Source: a virus
Reading direction: 5' to 3' (one strand)
Virus record (IMG/VR): IMGVR_UViG_3300047550_001246
Location: 1-56,160 of that record
Length of the DNA stretch: 56,160 bases
Shown here in pieces: positions 9,901-17,876 of the stretch (positions within the stretch are counted from its first letter, which is position 1; every line of letters begins with the position of its first letter). The notes beneath the pieces were generated by a model. That model searched no databases. It was not told the origin of the DNA and saw only the letters and a program-made list of their open reading frames with translations. The position numbers and the translations under genes are program-made.

Positions 9901-10829
9901 TTTCTGCCTTAGATATTGCAGCGGGTGCTACGGTGCCTGCGCTTTCTAAAACAATTGCAGACATGGGGTACAGAGCGCCTGCTTTTGAAGGAACTCCGAT
10001 TGAGAATATCCCTGAAGTTGTTGTTCAAGGAACCGCTCCAAAGCCGATTGACTTAACTTCGGTTGTTGGTCCCTTGACTGCTGCTCAACTAACGCAGGGC
10101 TTTACACAGCCTCAAGTTGATCCAACAACGGGTGAACTTAAAGAGCCGCCTAAGACGCAGCAGGAGTTGGATGCTATTGAAGAAGCCTTGAAGACCGGCA
10201 AACCAATACCGGGAACTGCAAGCGTTGTTGATAAAATTAAGGACGCTTACGATACTTACAAAAAAATTAGGCAAATTTCGAGTTTACTTGGCGGTCTTGG
10301 TGCAGCCGCTGCTGGGTATAAAAAGCCAGTTACTACAGTAACAACCCCCACAGGCCCTAGTGGTGCGCTGCCCAAGTATGAATTAAAGCGCACGCAGCTC
10401 CAGCCTCAGATTGACTACTATCGCTATGGCCTTGGTCCTGAAGCAAGGTTTTTTTCGGACGTTCTTAATCCGCCTCCGCCGCCAGAGCCGCCGCAACTTC
10501 CGCCCTCTAAGCCACCGGGTGATGAGCCGGTCTTTGCCGCTGGTGGTCTGACGGGTTATGCCAGGGGCGGTAGCAAGAAATCCCGTTACGTTGCTGGTCC
10601 CGGCTCTGGGCGGGATGACAAGATCCCGGCGCTGCTAAGCGATGGGGAATACGTGATTGATGCTGAAACGCTGGCTCTTTTAGGGGACGGCTCGACCAAA
10701 GAGGGTGCTCGGCGCATGGATAAGTTCCGTGCTAAGATCCGTAAGCACAAGGGTCGTGCCCTATCGCGTGGCCGGATTAGTCCAAACGCAAAGTCGCCCG
10801 ATAAGTATATGGGCGGAGGGTTGACCTGA
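6912..10829 (+). CDS. Giant coiled-coil virion protein, likely ejection/internal protein
   Basis: 1305 aa. Residues ~55-360 are an almost unbroken Glu/Arg/Gln/Ala coiled coil (RQAEAARVAEM-type repeats). Next comes a Pro-rich linker with three copies of a GE(N/D)VP(I/V)(S/A)PL repeat, a helical middle, a Gly/Ala-only stretch (~835-870), and four repeats of a short hydrophobic motif (EILVTGSK-like, bases 9531-10050). The C-terminal ~90 residues contain AGPGSGRDDKIPALLSDGEY, a domain seen at the ends of large phage virion proteins. No enzyme motif. Position after the nozzle gene suggests a protein packaged in the head and ejected, or a long flexible tail component. Confidence 0.65.
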   Translation: MSRFYTYGDIPDVRGVFYEEGPSGLGFFSEPSFDYSPVFSQPLEDAPLSYFQDDRQLELDRQAEERRQFELFEAQRRQAEQEYARRLEQERAIELARQQQIAREQEAARQAEAARVAEMVRQQEMARQEALRQQEMARQEALRQQEIARQQEMARQEAARRAEEARMAEEARRAEEARQAEQQRQAELRIIQEQENARRAEETRRAEDLRRAEQQRIAEETRRAEQARLAREAQLAREAEVARRAEEEATSRRQAEAARREQERVATEQARLEQERVAEAQRQAEVQRQAELQRQEAERQETARRQAEMAEMQRRQAEQENSMRVEQERQAQLQRQQELADLQRREEARRAEEERARIPTPQEEVAISQPPLSQVGDELIPQAPPEDPMRGVSGPEMFRWSDGTYHFRPEESGQRTPIDQLPDYYRRLTEEALAKSPLQDIPDYMRQNLVGPSRTPPEMPEELIPTPRGENVPISPLTSLPSGPDPISDSWGYRGENVPVAPLESLPGPGLAGDDGRLPRGEDVPVAPLSSTVDFIRSQLGEQPQAPSSPLADTAAAAPSISDWTALSEQATAEFINSLSPEDRQALFDADMAGMARGSPLKESPLALNFSGAGFGGTYSLSPQALFTEGTGGADLETGSLYAPLSSPSIERGKELQKQREAFVTSKAGEMPGAADLKKAAEAMQAEAKREISAEEEKYLATLPQRRELSSLLKQGKFAEAFKYAADNGVTELITNPAELKNLRGAFSKDELGKFFSSMPEDLKPIFAPSGLQDEKFNFDPQKGVEYSVGQWRGETGFPLVSSAFMAKKDKTVENLAKVAGLAMLTAGFAPGLLGGAPAGGAAGAGGAGAGAGAAGAGAAGAGGALSAAELASILPEIVITSSKVSPLLTAAGAAGAGLAASQLGGGAAAAPTASTAPTTPVDPLQEILVTGSKVPPASLSAIGPGTLASLNLMRGVSDIPVDIYGRPVEPPPAEAPPETPPEEPLKEILVTAPKPISALDIAAGATVPALSKTIADMGYRAPAFEGTPIENIPEVVVQGTAPKPIDLTSVVGPLTAAQLTQGFTQPQVDPTTGELKEPPKTQQELDAIEEALKTGKPIPGTASVVDKIKDAYDTYKKIRQISSLLGGLGAAAAGYKKPVTTVTTPTGPSGALPKYELKRTQLQPQIDYYRYGLGPEARFFSDVLNPPPPPEPPQLPPSKPPGDEPVFAAGGLTGYARGGSKKSRYVAGPGSGRDDKIPALLSDGEYVIDAETLALLGDGSTKEGARRMDKFRAKIRKHKGRALSRGRISPNAKSPDKYMGGGLT

Positions 10830-12223
10830 TGAGCGTCGTAGACTTTCTTTTTGAGGGCAAGGCCCCGGCTCCGGTCACGCTGACCGGGACATCAGCTGTT
10901 CAGCTTCCCGAGTGGTATACCCAATACACCACCGACATGCTGGGCCGCGCTCAGGCCGTTGCAAATCTGCCTTATGCTGCGTATCCGGGGCCGCGTATTG
11001 CGCCATTTACCCCGACCGAGCAAACCGGCTTTGAGGCCACCAAAGCCGCTGCGGGGGCGTATCAGCCCTTTCTCCAGCAAGCCGGTTCAACTTTAGGACA
11101 GGCAGGAGCGATAAGCGGCCTGGGCGCGGCTGAGCCTCTCTTTACACAAGCCGCCGGAATGATGGGTGCGCCTGCCGCTGCGCCGTTCTTGACGCAGGCT
11201 GGCGGGATGTCCGCCGCCGCCGCAGCGCAGCCCTTTCTTGCGCAGGGCATTTCACCGATTAGCCGAGCAGGCGAGGCTTCTGCTGTATCAGCAGCGCAAC
11301 CGTTTTTAAGTCGCGCTGGCCGTGCGTTCCCGCAGGCTGTTCAGGAGTACATGAGTCCGTACATTCAAAACGTAGTTGAGCAGATCGGTGATATTGGTGT
11401 ACGTCAACTGCAAGAAAAGTATTTGCCGGAAATTGGTCAAGAGTTTATTCAAGCCGGTCAATTTGGTCCGGGTCCCGGCAGCAGTCGCATGGGTGAGTTT
11501 GGTGCTCGCGCTTTACGCGATGTGCAGCAGTCTATATTGGCTGAGCAAGCCAAGGCGCTACAAGCTGGGTACGGGCAGGCTGCGGATATTTTCGGAAGAG
11601 ATGTCGATCGCTTGACGCAACTTGCTGGAACGGTTGGTCAATTGAGTACTGCCGACTACAACAGAATGCTCGAAAGCGGAGCGCGCATTGCAGATGTTGG
11701 TGCAAAAATTGGCCAGCTTACGGCAGAAGATGCTCAGCGTCTTACCGAGATTGGCAAGGCAACTGGCGCGCTTACTCAGCAAGATGCCGCCAATCTTGCA
11801 AGAATTGCGGAATCTCGAGGACAGCTGTCGCAGCAAGATGCCGCTAATCTTCAGTCGCTTGCTTCGAAGTATTTGGGAATGGGCGAAGCTGCGCAATCCA
11901 TGGGGATTACCGGAGCAGAAGCCATTACCGGAGTTGGCGCAAAAGAACGCGCCATGCAGCAAGCCAATTTGGATCTTGCTTATCAAGACTTCTTGCGTCA
12001 GGAAGGATATCCAGAAGAAAGAATCAAGTTTCTTTCCAATGTGCTTAGCGGGGTTCAGATTCCAAAGACCGAGATTACAACTCAACAAACTATTCCGAAG
12101 GAAAGCGAACTTACGACGGGTCTTTCTGAAGCTGCGAATACCTACAAGGTTCTTGATGAAATTCTCAAGGGATCGACAGGTAAAGACATTGGTGATCTTT
12201 TAAGAAGATTATTTGGTGGGTAA
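10829..12223 (+). CDS. Internal virion / ejection-type protein, Ala-Gln rich
   Basis: 464 aa. The N-terminus (residues 1-70) has an LPEWYTQYTTDMLGRAQ segment typical of a family next to ejection proteins. Residues 75-165 carry four imperfect AAQPFL(T/A/S)(Q/R)AG repeats. The middle (AGQFGPGPGSSRMGEFG) precedes long Ala/Gln helices in which GQLS-ADxxRxxExG heptad-like units recur. No enzyme motif. Its start overlaps the stop of the giant coiled-coil gene (TGATG). Probably a helical protein ejected with the DNA. Confidence 0.6.
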   Translation: MSVVDFLFEGKAPAPVTLTGTSAVQLPEWYTQYTTDMLGRAQAVANLPYAAYPGPRIAPFTPTEQTGFEATKAAAGAYQPFLQQAGSTLGQAGAISGLGAAEPLFTQAAGMMGAPAAAPFLTQAGGMSAAAAAQPFLAQGISPISRAGEASAVSAAQPFLSRAGRAFPQAVQEYMSPYIQNVVEQIGDIGVRQLQEKYLPEIGQEFIQAGQFGPGPGSSRMGEFGARALRDVQQSILAEQAKALQAGYGQAADIFGRDVDRLTQLAGTVGQLSTADYNRMLESGARIADVGAKIGQLTAEDAQRLTEIGKATGALTQQDAANLARIAESRGQLSQQDAANLQSLASKYLGMGEAAQSMGITGAEAITGVGAKERAMQQANLDLAYQDFLRQEGYPEERIKFLSNVLSGVQIPKTEITTQQTIPKESELTTGLSEAANTYKVLDEILKGSTGKDIGDLLRRLFGG

Positions 12224-12229
12224 TAAGCT

Positions 12230-13168
12230 ATGGCACTTCCAATGAGCAGCATGCTTTCCGCAACAGGTCTTTCTGATCCGCGCCAAAAGATGCGCGAGGA
12301 TTTGATGCGCATGTACGGCGATTACATTCTCTCTGGCCCCAAAGCAACGGTACCTGCTGTTAAGCCAGCATCTGCTTCTGCCAGCACGGAGCCAGGGTGG
12401 GGCGATATCACTGCCGCTGAAGATGAAGAGGAAGAGATCAGCGAAGACAAAGGACAGATCGTAGAGGTTGACGAGGATGAAGAAGAAGCGACTGCTCCAG
12501 CGCAGCCGTTGGACGCTGCTGACGAAGAATTGGAAGCAGCCGCAGAAGAGGCAACAGAAGAGCCAGTTTCAAGCGCTGACACTTACGAAAGTGAGATATT
12601 AAAGCTTCTTGAAGAGGCTAAAGGAAAACTTCTCCAACCAAAAAAGCTTAGCATTGCAGACATTCTTGGCGCGGGAACGATGCGTCGATCTGCTCAGTTG
12701 ATTGGTGAAACTGAGAAGTTAAACGAAGAGCGACAGATGAAAGCGCAGGAACTTGCGCTTGATATCTTAATGCGCAAGTCGAAGATTGAAAAGGAACGCG
12801 AGGCTGCGCAGGCACTGGCTAAGTATCGACAAGGATTGATTGATGTTCGCCGAGCGGCTGCGGAAAAAGGTTCGCAAGATCCGACGCAAGTACGTGCTGA
12901 TCGAATTGCTGCAAAGGCCATGTTTCCAGATCTTCCTGAAGATCAGGCTTATGCAAAGTATCTTCGAGACGTTAAGTATCGACAGCGACCGGCTTCAGCT
13001 CAGCGACCCACTGAGTCTCAGATGCTTGCCTCTTTAAGAGCGAAGAAAGCTCGCGGTCAACCAATGACTGTAGAGGATGAGCAGCTTCTCAAGGTTCTTG
13101 AAGACAAAATAAAAAGAGAAAGCGCGCTTGAAGAGGCAATGAGAAGAAGCCTTGGGTTAGATAAATAA
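12230..13168 (+). CDS. Acidic helical virion-associated protein
   Basis: 312 aa. Residues ~60-125 are extremely acidic (DEEEEISEDKG; VDEDEEEATAP), followed by basic helical segments (KLNEERQMKAQELALDILM). Acidic-then-basic layout is common in scaffolding-like or ejected proteins. It lies in the run of ejection-type genes, 6 bases after the previous stop. Family not recognised. Confidence 0.55.
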   Translation: MALPMSSMLSATGLSDPRQKMREDLMRMYGDYILSGPKATVPAVKPASASASTEPGWGDITAAEDEEEEISEDKGQIVEVDEDEEEATAPAQPLDAADEELEAAAEEATEEPVSSADTYESEILKLLEEAKGKLLQPKKLSIADILGAGTMRRSAQLIGETEKLNEERQMKAQELALDILMRKSKIEKEREAAQALAKYRQGLIDVRRAAAEKGSQDPTQVRADRIAAKAMFPDLPEDQAYAKYLRDVKYRQRPASAQRPTESQMLASLRAKKARGQPMTVEDEQLLKVLEDKIKRESALEEAMRRSLGLDK

Positions 13169-13179
13169 CGAGGGCTACG

Positions 13180-16100
13180 ATGCCTAACTTTACGGTCATC
13201 GGTCCGGACGGAAAGAAGTGGAATGTTCCTGCACCTGAGGGGTCAACCCAAGAGGATGCAGACGAATACGTTCTGAAGTCCAAGTACGGCATCAGCAAGG
13301 CAGAGGCAAAGTCTGCTCCTGCTCCTGCGCGTGTAGATTTTATGCAACAAGGTCGGGCTGATGCGCGGCCTTCTCTTGCTCCGCCTCCAACGCCGCGACC
13401 GGCACCGGAGCCGGAGCGCCCTGCTGCTACGCGCCGTGGACCTGCTCCGCTCAGTCTGACTTCGCTGATTACTGAACCTGCGATGACAATGGTGTCTGGC
13501 ATCGCAAGTTTGCTGCCGTCGTATGCGCGCGGCCTGTACGGGCTTGCTAGAGGAGAGTCTGATCCCGAAGCGGCTGCGGCAATTCGCGAAACGCAGCGGA
13601 AACTAACATACGAACCGCGTACAGATATCGGCAGACTTGGGTTGGAGACGATTCGTCCGGTTGCGGAAGTGCTATCTGTTCCGTCTCAATTGATTGGTCG
13701 CGGCACCGAAGCAGTCACCGGCTCCAAGGTTGCTGGCACAATTGCGGAAGATGTGCTTGGCCCAGAGGTTTTGATCCCTGGTGCGGTGGGTGTGCGCGCT
13801 TTGGTTAAAGGTCGTCGCGCTCCGGAAGTGCCGTCAACGGCAATCGTTCCCGAAGAACCCGCTCCGCCCTTAACGTCCCCAGCGCCAGAGGTTCCAGCGG
13901 TCAAGCCTAAAAAAGGTAAGAAGCCAAAGGCATCGACGTTGCCGGTGGTTAAATCTCCGGATCAAGTCAACACGCAGATTACGAAATCTGAGATTGAACT
14001 GTCACCAGACCCAGAACTGGAGGCTGCGCGTATTGCTGCGCGCGATCTGCCGGAGAACGTACTACCTGGCGTGAAAGCCGGGGAACGTATCGCGCCTACC
14101 GTCGCAGCGCAGCGCAACATTACGAACGCTGCAAAGGAACTTCTCGAGACGGGAGAAGTCAAGATCGATCCTAGTATCCCGCCGTTCTTGCAAGTTGCAA
14201 ACCTGCTTCAGTCAGGTCGTTTGCGACCGGATGTGTATGTAGACATTCTAAAGCGCAACAATCTGACTCCGGAAGAGTTTGCGCAATCTTACGTGCAAGA
14301 AGTTTCTCAGGCTGGTCGCACGTTGCAAATCCTGAGCGACTTTAGAAAGTTTACCCGAGAAGCAGAAGATGCAGTCGAGGGCATCAACACGCAGGCTGCT
14401 GGTGGAATTGTTGACGATCGCGGCATCTTCCGTCGCATTGATGACATACGACGAGGATTGATGGTTTCGCAGCTTTCAACTGCGGTTCGTAACGGAACCG
14501 TTGGTGTTGGGCGATCTATTCTGGATACTGGCACAAAGTTGATTGACTTTGGCATTCAAAAAGCTACTGGCCGAATAAATCCAGATATGCCGCTTACTAC
14601 GGCAGGAGATGCCTTCGGTCAGATTCTTAATCTTTTAAACCCGAAACAGTCGTACGATCTTACAAAACGCATCTTAGAAGTTCGCCCGAAAGAATACGAT
14701 GAAATGTTCCGTCAGTACAACGCTGGCGTTTCACTAGGCGGCAAGTCTGGTGGCATTCTTGGCGCAGCGGAAAAGGGTGTGTATGCGCTAAACGTCTTTA
14801 ACCGATTCCAAGACAGCGTAATGCGTAGCGCAGTTTTTGCGGACTCGGTTGAGCGCGGCATGAAAGCGCGTGGACTTGACTTCCATGAAACGATGAAGTC
14901 TGGTCGCATGGGTGATATCCCGGAAGACATCGTACAACGTGGCGTTCAAGACGCCATGGAGTTCACGTTTTCAAATAAGCCAAAGACTAGAACAGAGCAA
15001 GCAGTTGTCACTGCGATTGATAACATTCCACCGCTTGCAATTGCTATTCCTTTCCCGCGCTTCCTGATCAACTCAATGCGCTTTATGACGGAGTACAGTC
15101 CTGCGGGTCCGCTGCATTTGCTGAGCAAGAACGAGCGGGCTGCGCTCAAGTCCGGTGATACACGGCTCCTTGCAAAGTCTCTGGCTGGATCGGGTTTGTT
15201 GTATGGCGCATACGCGCTTCGTGACTCTGAGTATGCTGGCGAGAAGTGGTACGAGCTCAAGGGCGAAGATGGCAAGACCATCGACATGCGCCCGTATGCT
15301 CCGTTCTCTGCATACCTTTTTGTCGGAGACTTAATCAAGCGCAATATCGACGGCACGCTTTACAGTCTCAAAGGGACTGATATTACGGAGGCGCTTGTTG
15401 GCATTGGTTCTGACAAGACGGGCTTGCAGTTGGTTGATGGGGTGCTTGGCGAGATGCGGGAAGACCCGGAGTATGGCGCGAAGAAGGCAAGCGATTACTT
15501 TGCAAAGCTTGGCGGCGAGTACGCTGGTACGTTCTTCATTCCGTTCCAGCAGATCCGCGATGTCATGGCGGAGTTTGAACCAGAAGAAGCCAAGATTCGC
15601 AGAGTTACAGAGGAGCCGCTGACTGCTCCGATTACATCCAAACTTCCTGGCGCGGGTCGTGAATTGCCCGAGTCGTTCTCGTACACCAACCCGCAGCCTC
15701 GGGTGCGTGAGTCTCCGGCGCTTCGCCAGGTTACGGGTGTCACCCAGATTTCGCCCAAGAACGAAGCTGAAAAAGAAATGGACCGGCTTCAGATCAAAGA
15801 GTTTGAAATCTTCAAGCGAACGGGCAACCCGAATGCGGATCGACTTATTGCGTCGATGACCTCTCGCCTCGTTGATGACCTAGTCTCAAAGATGGTTCAA
15901 AGCGAGAACTACACAAGGCTTTCCAATGATCAGAAGAGAGTTGTATTAAAAAAATTACTTTCCGAGGCTAATACTTTTTCTAGGAATCAAGCTATCAATC
16001 AAATGCCTGAAGCTTTTATTGAGGAAAAGATTAAAAGCTCTTTGAGTAAAGACGAGCTGCGCATGCTTGAAGAAGCGGGGATGAAGTTTCCAGAAAAGAA

Positions 16101-16449
16101 GGCTAAAGGTGGTCTTATAACTTCCGGAAACATTGATGTATCAAAACTTCCTGCCGTGCGTAACCCGGATGGCTCTTACAGCACCGTGCGGTCTATGGGT
16201 ATTGAGATGGATGGAAAGCATTATCTAATACCCAAGGTCGTCAACGGTCGTGTGGTGTCAGATGATGAAGCCTTCAATCACTTTATAAAGACCGGCAAAC
16301 ATCTCGGTATTTTTAGTAGCCGAGCTGATTCTGATGCTTACGCAAAACAACTTTCTGAAGCGGAAGCTAAAAGAATTGGTAAAGCTAAAGGTGGTGCTGC
16401 GTACACACCACAAGAAGAACTCTTGCTAAGAAGATACGCAAGCAGGTAG
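13180..16449 (+). CDS. Large internal virion protein (1089 aa)
   Basis: The N-terminus (GPDGKKWNVPAPEGSTQEDA) matches the short beta-alpha start motif common on phage internal proteins. A Pro-rich linker follows (~70-110), then long helices. Residues ~610-640 and 665-690 are hydrophobic (IPPLAIAIPFPRFLI; LAGSGLLYGAYAL) and could insert in membrane during ejection. The C-terminus has two KGG motifs flanking a domain containing NPDGSYSTVRSMGIEMDG and HFIKTGKHLGIF, which recurs at the ends of phage internal proteins. I see no lysozyme or peptidase catalytic motif. Likely an ejection protein. Confidence 0.65.
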   Translation: MPNFTVIGPDGKKWNVPAPEGSTQEDADEYVLKSKYGISKAEAKSAPAPARVDFMQQGRADARPSLAPPPTPRPAPEPERPAATRRGPAPLSLTSLITEPAMTMVSGIASLLPSYARGLYGLARGESDPEAAAAIRETQRKLTYEPRTDIGRLGLETIRPVAEVLSVPSQLIGRGTEAVTGSKVAGTIAEDVLGPEVLIPGAVGVRALVKGRRAPEVPSTAIVPEEPAPPLTSPAPEVPAVKPKKGKKPKASTLPVVKSPDQVNTQITKSEIELSPDPELEAARIAARDLPENVLPGVKAGERIAPTVAAQRNITNAAKELLETGEVKIDPSIPPFLQVANLLQSGRLRPDVYVDILKRNNLTPEEFAQSYVQEVSQAGRTLQILSDFRKFTREAEDAVEGINTQAAGGIVDDRGIFRRIDDIRRGLMVSQLSTAVRNGTVGVGRSILDTGTKLIDFGIQKATGRINPDMPLTTAGDAFGQILNLLNPKQSYDLTKRILEVRPKEYDEMFRQYNAGVSLGGKSGGILGAAEKGVYALNVFNRFQDSVMRSAVFADSVERGMKARGLDFHETMKSGRMGDIPEDIVQRGVQDAMEFTFSNKPKTRTEQAVVTAIDNIPPLAIAIPFPRFLINSMRFMTEYSPAGPLHLLSKNERAALKSGDTRLLAKSLAGSGLLYGAYALRDSEYAGEKWYELKGEDGKTIDMRPYAPFSAYLFVGDLIKRNIDGTLYSLKGTDITEALVGIGSDKTGLQLVDGVLGEMREDPEYGAKKASDYFAKLGGEYAGTFFIPFQQIRDVMAEFEPEEAKIRRVTEEPLTAPITSKLPGAGRELPESFSYTNPQPRVRESPALRQVTGVTQISPKNEAEKEMDRLQIKEFEIFKRTGNPNADRLIASMTSRLVDDLVSKMVQSENYTRLSNDQKRVVLKKLLSEANTFSRNQAINQMPEAFIEEKIKSSLSKDELRMLEEAGMKFPEKKAKGGLITSGNIDVSKLPAVRNPDGSYSTVRSMGIEMDGKHYLIPKVVNGRVVSDDEAFNHFIKTGKHLGIFSSRADSDAYAKQLSEAEAKRIGKAKGGAAYTPQEELLLRRYASR

Positions 16450-16459
16450 AGTCAACCCC

Positions 16460-16675
16460 ATGAAAAAGCGGGAGAAGTACATCCCTGTCCAGATTGAGGA
16501 TGGGAAGTGGTACCGCATGAAGGGTTACACGCACACGGAGTGCTGTGACTGTGCACTTGTACACAAGGAAGAGTTCCGAGTTGTAGATGGCCATATTGAA
16601 TGGCGGGCTGTTAGGGATGACAAGGCTACGGAAAAACGCCGCAAGGAACTCGGCATCAAAATCACCAAGAAGTAA
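16460..16675 (+). CDS. Hypothetical small Cys-containing protein, 71 aa
   Basis: Basic and soluble. TECCDCALVHKEEF gives a CCxC cluster, and the end is Lys/Arg rich. It lies 10 bases after the large virion gene and 2 bases before the metallophosphoesterase. No strong ribosome site is visible. I do not recognise a family; the CCxC group might bind a metal. Confidence 0.55.
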   Translation: MKKREKYIPVQIEDGKWYRMKGYTHTECCDCALVHKEEFRVVDGHIEWRAVRDDKATEKRRKELGIKITKK

Positions 16676-16677
16676 TC

Positions 16678-17676
16678 ATGCCAAAATACACAGACGATTC
16701 CGAGTTTATAGATGCTTGGAAACGGTTTAATAAAGCGAGCTTAATTGCTAAACATTTCAAGATGAATGTGAGATCCGTCTACGACAGGCGACGGATAGTA
16801 GAGCAAAAGTACGGCATTTCTCTTGTAAGCAATCAAAAGAGCACGCCATCCAGTAGCGTCAAAAACAAGATTGGCGACAGGCTTAACGAACTGGCTAAGG
16901 CTCGACAAGAAAAGTACGAATTAGAAATGTCCGACACGCTCAAGGATGGCGTGTTGATGATCGCCTCCGATGCCCACTATTGGCCCGGTATTGTCACCGC
17001 TGCCCACAAAGCCTTCTGCAACTTAGCCAAGCAGCTTAGTCCGAAAATGGTGATCCTGAACGGGGACATCTTGGACGGCGCTCGCATTAGCCGTCATGCG
17101 CGGATCATGTGGGAAAAGCAACCGCTGATGAAGGACGAAATCGCTGCCGTTCAAGACCGATGCGCAGAGATTGAGCGGGCTGCGGGAAAGGCCAAGTTGA
17201 TCCGCACCATTGGCAATCACGATGCCCGGTTTGAGAACTATCTCTCTAGCCGCGTGAGCGAGTTTGAAGAGATGACGGGCATGACCCTGCTCGACTATCT
17301 ACCGCGCTGGCGCGCGGGGTGGGCGGTACATCTCAACAGGGAAACCGAAGGCTGGTTAACCATCCGGCATCGACCTGTATCCGGTGGGATACACGCCTCT
17401 TACAACAGCACTCTACGGGCTGGTGTGTCGTATGTGCACGGGCACCTTCACAAGCTTCAGGTTACGCCTTGGGCGGACTATCGCGGTCGCAGATACGGCG
17501 TAGATACCGGGACTCTTGCAGAGCCATACGGACCGCAGTTCAACTACTGCGAAGCCGGACCTGTTAACTGGGCATCGGGGTTTGCCGTTATTACTTTTGT
17601 GGGCGGTAAGATGCTTCAGCCGGAACTGTGCGTTGTCGAACATGGCAAAGCCTGGTTCCGTGGAAAAGAGGTCTAG
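16678..17676 (+). CDS. Calcineurin-like metallophosphoesterase with N-terminal HTH-like segment
   Basis: 332 aa. All metal-site motifs are present in order: D98-x-H100 (SDAHYW), GD-x-x-D at 129-133 (NGDILDG), GNHD at 179-182, and H254-GHLH at 255-258. Residues 12-45 look like a helix-turn-helix (SLIAKHFKMNVRSVYDRRR). The family hydrolyses phosphoesters, including nucleic acid backbones in SbcD/Mre11-type members. It is the last gene of the rightward block, and its TAG overlaps the TAG of the convergent gene. Role probably DNA processing or packaging linked; substrate unknown. Confidence 0.85.
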   Translation: MPKYTDDSEFIDAWKRFNKASLIAKHFKMNVRSVYDRRRIVEQKYGISLVSNQKSTPSSSVKNKIGDRLNELAKARQEKYELEMSDTLKDGVLMIASDAHYWPGIVTAAHKAFCNLAKQLSPKMVILNGDILDGARISRHARIMWEKQPLMKDEIAAVQDRCAEIERAAGKAKLIRTIGNHDARFENYLSSRVSEFEEMTGMTLLDYLPRWRAGWAVHLNRETEGWLTIRHRPVSGGIHASYNSTLRAGVSYVHGHLHKLQVTPWADYRGRRYGVDTGTLAEPYGPQFNYCEAGPVNWASGFAVITFVGGKMLQPELCVVEHGKAWFRGKEV

Positions 17677-17876
17677 GGGAATCTTACCCCATCAGTCTCG
17701 ACTTTTTGGTTTTGTAAAGACTCAACGTAAGCGGTAACGATCGCTTCGATGAACTCGTCAAACTTGTCTGGGGTGAACTCCAGAAAGTTATAGATTCCGT
17801 TTGCCTCGATGAAGTAACCCGCCGCCGCTGCGGCTTCGTTAATCGCGACCTGTTCGTTTGGTGACTTGTCGATCAT
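17673..17876 (-). CDS. Hypothetical small acidic protein, 67 aa
   Basis: Helical and soluble (NEQVAINEAAAAAGYFIEAN; KFDEFIEAIVTAYVESLQNQK). It overlaps the upstream helicase stop by 4 bases (ATGA), so it is the last gene of the leftward recombination operon. Family not recognised. Confidence 0.6.
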   Translation of the reverse strand: MIDKSPNEQVAINEAAAAAGYFIEANGIYNFLEFTPDKFDEFIEAIVTAYVESLQNQKVETDGVRFP

